A stretch of DNA of 9,504 nucleotides, from the NCBI GenBank assembly GCA_028868335.1, contig JAGWUU010000115.1:1-9504 (forward strand). Direction: 5' to 3'. Shown piece after piece: positions 1 to 6,540 of the stretch (position 1 is its first letter; every line of letters begins with the position of its first letter). The translations under genes and the position numbers were made by a program. Source of the DNA: Sphingomonadales bacterium (GTDB lineage: Bacteria > Pseudomonadota > Alphaproteobacteria > Sphingomonadales > Sphingomonadaceae). The notes under the pieces were generated by a model. The model worked only from the letters and a program-made list of their open reading frames with translations, ran no database searches and was not told where the DNA came from.

Positions 1-829
1 CCCCGATCGCCACGGCCTGCCTTGCGTCATCGGTATCGAGGATACCCTTGAGGACAAGGTTGCCTTTCCAGATCGACCGCAGCCATTCGATGTCTTTCCA
101 CGTCACCGATGGATCAAACTGGCGGGCCATCCACAGCATGAAATTGGCGATGTTGCCATCGCCGTCCACGTACGGCGCAACCGTTCCAAGTCCATGAGGC
201 CGTCCGCGCAGCCCAACGTCGATCAGCCAACGCGGGTGTAATGCATAGTCGATCGGTCCGGCGCGCAACCGCCCAAGGGGGCCGACACCCCCGACCATGC
301 CGTTGCGGATGTCGCGATAGCGTGTTCCCAGAACCGCGAGGTCGATGGTGAAGGCCAGGGTACGCACGCCCTGATCCCATGCACGGGCCAGAATGTCCGA
401 CACGACGCCGCGATCCTTCAGCATGTAGAGCTGGAACCAGAACGCCCTGTCGGAAACTTGTCCGACCTCCTCGGGCGAACATACCCCGACGGTGGTGAGG
501 CAAAAGGCGACGCCCGCCTTGTCGGCTGCGCGCTTGGCCTGCACCTCGCCACGCCGCGCTGTCATTCCGCCCATGCCGACCGGGGCAAGGACCAGCGGCA
601 TGGCAAGCGTCTCGCCAAACAGCTCAACCGAGCAGTCCATGTTCGAGGCGTCGAGGAGGACCTTCTGGGTAAGCTGCACCGCTTCCCAGTCGGCCACATT
701 GCGCCGCAGTGTCACTTCGGCCCCGGCGCCTCCGTCGATGTAGTCGAAAAGATAGCGCGGAAGGCGGCGTTCGGCCTTTGTGCGAAAGTCCTGATAGCTC
801 GCCGGAAGCAGGTTGAGCGATTGTCCCAT
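1..829 (-). CDS. lldD: FMN-dependent L-lactate dehydrogenase-like 2-hydroxyacid dehydrogenase (3' end cut by window edge)
   Basis: This is an open frame running off the left edge, with 276 residues visible of a family usually about 380-400 long. The protein is colinear with E. coli LldD as I remember it: a DYIDGGAG stretch at residues 29-36 (Tyr30 matches the substrate tyrosine of the family), LAPVGMGGM, a FQLYMLKDRG segment with Tyr135, then TRYRDIRNG and WKDIEWLR before KGILD. Enzymes of this family oxidise L-2-hydroxyacids to 2-oxoacids with FMN and pass electrons to quinone or cytochrome. The window ends about ten residues before the expected SNHGGR segment carrying the catalytic histidine, so catalytic competence cannot be confirmed. 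The ATG overlaps the stop of the upstream ThDP-enzyme gene (TGATG), which points to translational coupling. The LldD-like framework is clear, but substrate choice (lactate, mandelate or another hydroxyacid) is not. The partner gene leaves a mandelate-type substrate possible. Confidence 0.9.
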   Translation of the reverse strand, partial: MGQSLNLLPASYQDFRTKAERRLPRYLFDYIDGGAGAEVTLRRNVADWEAVQLTQKVLLDASNMDCSVELFGETLAMPLVLAPVGMGGMTARRGEVQAKRAADKAGVAFCLTTVGVCSPEEVGQVSDRAFWFQLYMLKDRGVVSDILARAWDQGVRTLAFTIDLAVLGTRYRDIRNGMVGGVGPLGRLRAGPIDYALHPRWLIDVGLRGRPHGLGTVAPYVDGDGNIANFMLWMARQFDPSVTWKDIEWLRSIWKGNLVLKGILDTDDARQAVAIG

Positions 830-2376
830 CAGAGCATGGCTTCGATCAGGCGCGGCCCCTTGTGGGCAAGCGCTTCGCCAAGGGCCGCGCGGAAACCTTC
901 TGCCGTATCGACTCTCACCGCCGAAACACCCATTCCCTCGGAAATGCTGGTCCAGTCGATCTCCGGATTGCGCAGGTCGAGCATCGACAGCGCCTTGGGT
1001 CCGGGATTCTGTACCCCCACGCGCATCAGTTCAATGTTGAGGATCGCATAGGAGCCGTTGTTGAGGATGATCGTGGTGACGTCGAGCTTCTCACGCGCCA
1101 TCGTCCACAATGCCTGGTTGGTGTACATGCCGGAGCCGTCGGCCTGAAGGGCGATTACCTTGCGATCAGGGCAGGCGATTGCCGCGCCTACCGCCAGCGG
1201 CAGGCCCTGGCCGATGGCACCACCAGTCAGTTGCAGCCAGTCGTGAGGCGCCGCTGCCGCGCACATCAGCGCCGCTGCTCCGCCCTGCGTCGCGCCCTCG
1301 TCGGAAACGATGGCGTTGGCAGGAAGCAATTCGGCGAGGATTGCGCCCAGGCTTGAACTTGTGAGCTTGCCCGGCTCGGCAGGGAATATCCGCCGTTCCT
1401 GCAATCCAGCCGGTTCGGCCGGAGCGTCGAGCGCGGCGGCGAGCCCGGTCAACGCGGCGAGGGCATCCTCGCGCAACGAGGCGAGCCGGACCAGATTCGC
1501 GCCTTCGGGTGAAAGCCAACTCGGCTTGCCCGGATAGGCGAAGAATGAAACCGGCGGCTCAGTCCCGCAAAATACGATCGTCGTGAATTCGGCTAGGAAG
1601 GCTTGCGCCTGTTCCCCGAAGTAGGGGAGCTTTTCGGTGGCGACCCGGCCATGGCCGCGCTGGTGGCGTGCAGCGAAGGTTTCGACGACCAGCCGTGCGC
1701 CGGTGGCCGCGGCAATGCGTCCGGCCTCCACCAGTGCATCCTCGCGCAGCGCCCGCCCGCCGAGGAACAGGCATTTCGGTCCTTCACCCTGACGCAGCGC
1801 TTCGGCGGCGGCTGCAATTGCCTCGGGCGGGGCCTTGGCCGGTGCAGGCATTGTCGGCGGTGCGACGAGCGCCGAACCTCCGCCCCAGGCATGGTCCGCC
1901 GGAACGATCACCGTCGCCACCTTGCCGGGATAGCTCTGCGCAACGGCGAAGGCTTCCGCTCCGGCCTGAGCGAGATCGCGCGCCGAGGTTGAAACCCTGA
2001 CCCAGTCAGACATCGGCCGCGCCACGCCCATGGCATCCGAGGTGAGCGGCGCATTGTAGTGGAGGTGGTAGGTGGCGTGATCGCCGACCATGTTGATGAC
2101 CGGGCTACCCGCGCGCCGGGCGTTGTGCAGGTTGGCAAGGCCGTTGCCGAGCCCCGGCCCGAGGTGGAGCAGGGTAACGGCGGGCTTGTCGGCCATGCGG
2201 CCGTAACCGTCCGCTGCGCCCGTCACCACGCCTTCGAACAGTCCAAGCACCGCGCGCATGCCGTGTTGGCGATCGATCGCGGCGACAAGTTGCATCTCCG
2301 AGGTTCCGGGATTGGCGAAACAGGTGTCGACGCCGCAAGCGGCCAGTGTTCCGACAAATGCCTCTGCGCCGTTCAT
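829..2376 (-). CDS. ThDP-dependent 2-oxoacid-converting enzyme (acetolactate synthase-like / benzoylformate decarboxylase-like)
   Basis: The protein has 515 residues. I chose the ATG at 2376 because an AGGGAAGGA ribosome site lies about 10 nt upstream and MNGAEA is where this family normally begins; a TTG at 2478 would add 34 unlikely residues. The N-terminal Pyr domain has ANPGTSE (21-27), the catalytic glutamate in LFEG (Glu48) and a LLHLGPGLGN segment (His71, in the place of benzoylformate decarboxylase His70). A central Rossmann-like domain follows. The C-terminal PP domain has the Mg/ThDP motif from ADGS (412-415) to NN (439-440), with Ala replacing the first Gly of the usual GDG. At 515 residues it is shorter than true acetolactate synthases (about 570) and closer to benzoylformate decarboxylase (528). 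It is often named acetolactate synthase large subunit, but no small-subunit gene is visible. Coupling to a hydroxyacid dehydrogenase suggests it acts on the 2-oxoacid that enzyme makes, by decarboxylation or carboligation. This is inference. Confidence 0.88.
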   Translation of the reverse strand: MNGAEAFVGTLAACGVDTCFANPGTSEMQLVAAIDRQHGMRAVLGLFEGVVTGAADGYGRMADKPAVTLLHLGPGLGNGLANLHNARRAGSPVINMVGDHATYHLHYNAPLTSDAMGVARPMSDWVRVSTSARDLAQAGAEAFAVAQSYPGKVATVIVPADHAWGGGSALVAPPTMPAPAKAPPEAIAAAAEALRQGEGPKCLFLGGRALREDALVEAGRIAAATGARLVVETFAARHQRGHGRVATEKLPYFGEQAQAFLAEFTTIVFCGTEPPVSFFAYPGKPSWLSPEGANLVRLASLREDALAALTGLAAALDAPAEPAGLQERRIFPAEPGKLTSSSLGAILAELLPANAIVSDEGATQGGAAALMCAAAAPHDWLQLTGGAIGQGLPLAVGAAIACPDRKVIALQADGSGMYTNQALWTMAREKLDVTTIILNNGSYAILNIELMRVGVQNPGPKALSMLDLRNPEIDWTSISEGMGVSAVRVDTAEGFRAALGEALAHKGPRLIEAML

Positions 2377-2551
2377 TGTAGCCAAATCCTTCCCTGGAAT
2401 GTTCTGTCTGCTTCTGGCGGAACCTGTGAGCTGCCCCTTGATCGCAGATTGCGGTAATTGATCCTGCACGTCCGACAAATGAGGCGCAACTGGCTTGTGC
2501 TGCCTTGGCTACGCGCTAAGGCGGGGACAAGGGTTCAGGTGGAGGCAAGGC
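2377..2551. promoter_or_regulatory. Divergent intergenic region, expected to hold both promoters
   Basis: This 175-bp gap separates the start codons of the divergent ThDP-enzyme and ferredoxin-reductase genes, so both promoters should lie here. I could not pick convincing -35/-10 pairs on either strand. The middle holds an inverted repeat CGCA-GAT-TGCG (2443-2453), flanked by two direct TTGATC copies (2438-2443 and 2458-2463) spaced 20 bp apart, about two helical turns. This could be an operator for a shared regulator, but the elements are short. Ribosome sites are present at both ends: GGAGG at 2541-2545 for the plus gene, and AGGGAAGGA on the minus strand before 2376. Confidence 0.5.
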
Positions 2552-3775
2552 GTGAAATACGATGTGCTGATCGTCGGGGCAGGGCAGGGCGGAGCCAGCG
2601 CCGCGATCCAGTTGCGGCAGCAGGGATTTACCGGATCGGTGGGGATGATCGGCCGCGAAAGCGAGCCGCCTTACGAACGTCCGCCGCTGTCCAAGGAATA
2701 CCTGCTCGGTGAAAAGACCTTTGAGCGTCTCTACATCCGTCCTCCTGAATTCTGGCCCGGCAAGGAGGTGGAACTGCACCTCAATGCGGAAGTGGTCGCG
2801 GTCGATGCCAAGGCGCAGACGGTGAATCTGGGCGATGGACGCACGGTTGGCTACGGCGCGATGATCTGGGCGACGGGCGGCGATCCGCGCCGCATTTCCA
2901 TCGCGGGTGCAGACCTCGCCGGTGTCCACGCAGTTCGCACTCGCGAGGATGCCGATGCGATCCTTGGCGAACTCGATGGAGTCGAGCGCGTCGTGGTGAT
3001 CGGCGGTGGCTACATCGGGCTTGAGGCGGCGGCGGTGCTGCGCAAGCTTGGACGCGAGGTGACGCTGCTTGAAGTCCTGCCCCGGGTTCTCGCCCGGGTC
3101 GCGGGACCGAAGCTTTCCGCATTCTACGAGGCTGAGCATCGCGCCCACGGTGTTGACCTGCGCACCGGGACGGGGATCGAGTCGATCCTCGGCGAGGGCA
3201 AGGTCAGCGGTGTGAAGCTGGCCGACGGAAGCGAGATCGCCTGCCAGATGGTGATCGTCGGCATCGGCATCGTCCCCGCGGTAGGCCCGCTGCTGGCCGC
3301 TGGAGCCGCCGGGGGCAACGGTGTCGACGTCGACGAACTGTGCCATACCAGCCTGCCGGGCGTCTATGCGATCGGCGACTGCGCGGCCCACGCCAACCGG
3401 TTTGCCGAAGGCGCGATCGTCCGCCTTGAAAGCGTCCAGAACGCCAACGATCAGGCTGCCACCGCCGTAAAGGCGATCATGGGCGGCAGCGATCCCTATC
3501 GTGCGACGCCATGGTTCTGGTCGAACCAGTATGACCTCAAACTACAGACCGTCGGGCTTTCGACCGGGTATGATGCCGAGATCATCCGGGGCGATACGGC
3601 CAGCCGCAGCTTCTCGGTAATCTACCTGCGCGAAGGCCGGATCATCGCGGTCGATGCGGTCAACGCGATCAAGGACTATGTCCAGGCGCGCAAGCTCATC
3701 GAAGAACGCGCAGTGATCGCACCCGCCGATCTGGCCGATGCCAGCCGCCCCCTGAAGGAACTCGATCGGCTTTGA
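2552..3775 (+). CDS. FAD/NAD(P)H-dependent ferredoxin reductase (putidaredoxin/rhodocoxin reductase type)
   Basis: The protein has 407 residues, starting at GTG 2552 with GGAGG six bases upstream; this start puts the FAD motif immediately at the N-terminus, as in the family. Seen in order: the FAD GxGxxG motif GAGQGG (9-14), the ERPPLSKEYL segment typical of this class, the second Rossmann motif GGGYIG (151-156) for NAD(P)H, the GVYAIGDCA FAD-contact motif, and PWFWSNQYDLKLQ near the C-terminal domain. Such reductases carry electrons from NADH through FAD to a [2Fe-2S] ferredoxin that feeds a cytochrome P450 or a Rieske-type oxygenase. They are cytosolic. No ferredoxin, P450 or oxygenase gene is visible here, so the partner must be encoded elsewhere or outside the window. 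The gene is divergent from the ThDP/LldD pair and ends convergent to the TRIC gene. Family is secure, physiological partner unknown. Confidence 0.93.
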   Translation: MKYDVLIVGAGQGGASAAIQLRQQGFTGSVGMIGRESEPPYERPPLSKEYLLGEKTFERLYIRPPEFWPGKEVELHLNAEVVAVDAKAQTVNLGDGRTVGYGAMIWATGGDPRRISIAGADLAGVHAVRTREDADAILGELDGVERVVVIGGGYIGLEAAAVLRKLGREVTLLEVLPRVLARVAGPKLSAFYEAEHRAHGVDLRTGTGIESILGEGKVSGVKLADGSEIACQMVIVGIGIVPAVGPLLAAGAAGGNGVDVDELCHTSLPGVYAIGDCAAHANRFAEGAIVRLESVQNANDQAATAVKAIMGGSDPYRATPWFWSNQYDLKLQTVGLSTGYDAEIIRGDTASRSFSVIYLREGRIIAVDAVNAIKDYVQARKLIEERAVIAPADLADASRPLKELDRL

Positions 3776-3841
3776 AGGCGCGGACACTTTCGTTGATATG
3801 TCGAAATAAAAATAAGTAATTTCAATGTGTTAAAAATTATG

Positions 3842-3863
3842 GGCCGGACACCGGTGTCCGGCC
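3842..3863. terminator. Probable bidirectional terminator hairpin (perfect 22-nt palindrome)
   Basis: The arms 3842-3852 and 3853-3863 are exact reverse complements, giving a nine-pair GC-rich stem with a CCGG loop. It lies 66 bp after the stop of the plus-strand reductase and about 190 bp after the stop of the minus-strand TRIC gene. Read on the minus strand it is followed by CATAATTTTTAAC, the better U tract. On the plus strand ATATATCG follows, which is weak. A protein-binding palindrome is the alternative reading. Confidence 0.6.
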
Positions 3864-3883
3864 ATATATCGTTATAATTCAAA

Positions 3884-3907
3884 CTGTTACCCGAGATAAG
3901 GTGACAG
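3884..3907. repeat. Inverted repeat, 8-bp arms, possible second hairpin
   Basis: CTGTTACC (3884-3891) and GGTGACAG (3900-3907) pair over all eight positions in plus-strand RNA if one U-G wobble is allowed, with an 8-nt loop. A GGTTTTC stretch follows about 7 nt later on the plus strand. It may be a backup terminator or an unrelated binding site. Confidence 0.4.
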
Positions 3908-4053
3908 AATCGCGGTTTTCAGAGTAACTTGCGTTTACACTCTGGAATCGACGGATCGCGAAGTTTGCCAGCATCGGGTGATGTAGGAAATGGGGACCGA
4001 TTTCCGGGCATCGATGCGGGGTTCCCGGATCAGCCACTCGCCGCCTCTGGCGT

Positions 4054-4674
4054 TCACCCCGCACGATAGGCGGGCAGGGCCAATCCGCGCGCGATCGCCA
4101 GTCCGCGCAAAACGAAGCCTGCCAGCGCCGCCGTGGGCCAGACCAAGTGGTGCGGCCATTCCAATATCGTACCGGCGGTGCAGATCGAGGCGGCCAGGGC
4201 GGCGGCCGTGACGTATAGCTCGGGCCGCATGATGATCGACGGGCGCCCCGCCAGCACGTCGCGGATCACGCCGCCGACGCAGCCGGAGATCACTCCCATC
4301 ATCATCGCGGGAACCGGCGTGATGCCGTAGGCGAGCGCCTTGGCTGTGCCGAGTACCGCGTAGGTCGCCAGACCGACCGCATCGGCCCAGTCGAGCAGCG
4401 CGCCTTCCCACCACCGGCGCGGGGTGAACCATGCGATCAGCGCGACGGCCAGACATACCGGGGCTACCCAGGGGTCGCGCACCCAGAACACCGGCGCTCC
4501 GATCAGCAGGTCGCGCACCGATCCCCCGCCAACTCCCGTCACCAGCGCAAAGAAGCACATGGTCACGAAAGTCTGCCTCAGTTGTGCGGCGACCAGCGCG
4601 CCCGAAAGCGCGAACACCACTGTTCCGGCAAGATCGAGCAGCGGCGGCAGGGTGGGGAGGGCGGAGGTTGGCAC
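4054..4674 (-). CDS. TRIC-family (UPF0126) membrane channel-like protein
   Basis: The protein has 206 residues, the usual length for bacterial UPF0126/TRIC proteins (E. coli YicG type), and is very hydrophobic with about seven predicted membrane helices. Two internally related halves each carry the family glycine-rich motif ending in RD: GGGSVRD at 49-55 and GGVIRD at 134-139. A GTAKALAYG segment (109-117) falls between them. Bacterial homologues of eukaryotic TRIC channels form trimers in the inner membrane and are reported to conduct monovalent cations. Some related proteins have been linked to glycine uptake, so the substrate here is open. The start is GTG at 4674, just before the first helix. 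Its likely Shine-Dalgarno, GAGGA, lies inside the last codons of the 67-residue gene, whose stop is 7 bp away, so translation is probably coupled. The gene is convergent with the ferredoxin reductase. Confidence 0.9.
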   Translation of the reverse strand: MPTSALPTLPPLLDLAGTVVFALSGALVAAQLRQTFVTMCFFALVTGVGGGSVRDLLIGAPVFWVRDPWVAPVCLAVALIAWFTPRRWWEGALLDWADAVGLATYAVLGTAKALAYGITPVPAMMMGVISGCVGGVIRDVLAGRPSIIMRPELYVTAAALAASICTAGTILEWPHHLVWPTAALAGFVLRGLAIARGLALPAYRAG

Positions 4675-4681
4675 CGCGCCG

Positions 4682-4885
4682 TCAGTCCTCGACGAGGTCC
4701 TGCAGCTTGGCCATCAGGGTCTGGATGCGGGTCGCCGCATCGGTGAAGGTCGCCACATCTTCGCGGCGATTGTTGCCGCGCGCTTCCTTGGCGGCTTCGA
4801 CATAGCCTTCCATGTCGGCTTCGAGTGCATCGACCAGCATCTCGATTTCGTCGCTGGTCAGTTTAACGGTGATGGAATCGGACAT
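4682..4885 (-). CDS. Small acidic helical protein of unknown function (67 residues)
   Basis: I do not recognise a named family. The ATG at 4885 has a clean AAGGA ribosome site six bases upstream, and the gene ends 7 bp before the GTG of the TRIC gene, so the two are very likely co-translated. The protein has no signal peptide, no membrane segment and no cysteine. It is rich in Glu, Asp, Ala and Lys. After a short N-terminal stretch (SITVKLTSDE) it looks almost entirely alpha-helical, with two amphipathic helices around residues 10-34 and 43-66 separated by a basic GNNRRED turn. A helical hairpin that dimerises or binds a partner is plausible. Genuine coding is supported by start, ribosome site, spacing and even composition. 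Function is unknown. Guilt by association points to the channel rather than to lpd, from which it is separated by about 150 bp of repeat-like DNA. Confidence 0.8.
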   Translation of the reverse strand: MSDSITVKLTSDEIEMLVDALEADMEGYVEAAKEARGNNRREDVATFTDAATRIQTLMAKLQDLVED

Positions 4886-4908
4886 GATGGGTCCTTGGAG
4901 AGAGGGAG

Positions 4909-5023
4909 GCGCGTGGCCTTTGACGGGCTTGGGCTGCGCGGGCGTGGCTATTGGCAGGATTTAGCCGAAACCGGCCCCACAATACAAACCCCGCCCAGCC
5001 GGAGCTGGTCGAAGGCCACGCGC
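4909..5023. repeat. Imperfect inverted repeat with about 34-nt arms filling the lpd-small gene gap
   Basis: Arm 4909-4942 and the reverse complement of 4990-5023 agree at 28 of 34 positions by eye, with the outer 16 bases matching at 15 of 16; a 47-nt spacer lies between. The right arm also contains a small CCAGC-CGGA-GCTGG hairpin (4995-5008). The GAGCTGGTCGAAGG core resembles the GAGCTTGTCGAAGG dispersed repeat I recall from sphingomonad and other proteobacterial genomes. In the minus-strand transcript it would fold into a long stem-loop, possibly a weak terminator, attenuator or processing site. There is no U run, so simple intrinsic termination is unlikely. Confidence 0.6.
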
Positions 5024-5033
5024 GACGCTTGGA

Positions 5034-6440
<1,407 letters not shown>

Positions 6441-6450
6441 TTTCTTCACT

Positions 6451-6535
6451 CCGTCATCCCCACGAAGGCGGGGATCGCGGGCCTTTAGGTCCGGCCCGGT
6501 GGCCTGCGGTCCCGGGTCAGGCCCGGGACGGCGCT
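6451..6535. repeat. Composite REP-like palindromic element between sucB and lpd
   Basis: There are two hairpins side by side. The first has arms ATCCCCAC (6456-6463) and GCGGGGAT (6468-6475) around a 4-nt loop, with one mismatch that is a wobble in the minus-strand RNA. The second has perfect 8-bp arms GTCCCGGG (6509-6516) and CCCGGGAC (6522-6529) around TCAGG. The GTCATCCCC...GGGGAT unit followed by a TCCCGGGTCA-type unit is a combination I recall as dispersed, non-coding repeats in sphingomonad genomes. The element occupies nearly all of the sucB-lpd gap and would be transcribed with the operon, where it may affect mRNA stability or the E2:E3 ratio. No U tract is present. Confidence 0.75.
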
Positions 6536-6540
6536 AAAAC

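Larger units (their letters stand above)
3776..4053. other. AT-rich intergenic gap between convergent genes
   Basis: This 278-bp stretch, especially 3795-3920, is clearly richer in A/T than the genes around it. It contains the 22-nt palindrome at 3842-3863, an 8-bp-arm inverted repeat at 3884-3907 and a 6-bp-arm one at 3986-4005. I found no open frame with a credible start and ribosome site and no tRNA. Minus-strand frames running down from the TRIC gene stay open for a while, but look like chance or remnant sequence. Confidence 0.6.

Noticed and set aside
2377..2478. Extension of the ThDP enzyme to a TTG start at 2478, adding 34 residues
   Set aside because: The extra residues do not look like the family, the start is TTG, and the ATG at 2376 has a good ribosome site.
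2516..3391. 291-residue minus-strand frame opposite the ferredoxin reductase
   Set aside because: Antisense shadow of a gene with clear FAD and NAD motifs on the plus strand.
3986..4005. Inverted repeat GGAAAT/ATTTCC with an 8-nt loop
   Set aside because: Six-bp arms alone are weak, no U tract follows, and nothing else supports a function.
3935..4558. 207-residue minus-strand frame overlapping the TRIC gene
   Set aside because: It is the TRIC gene read in another frame (Arg/Gly rich), with no credible ribosome site or motif. Only its tail beyond the TRIC stop is noted as unexplained.
4940..4990. A possible minus-strand promoter (TTGTAT then TAAATC with 18-bp spacing) upstream of the 67-residue gene
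   Set aside because: Only about 3 of 6 consensus matches in each box, and it lies inside the inverted-repeat spacer. Not distinguishable from chance.
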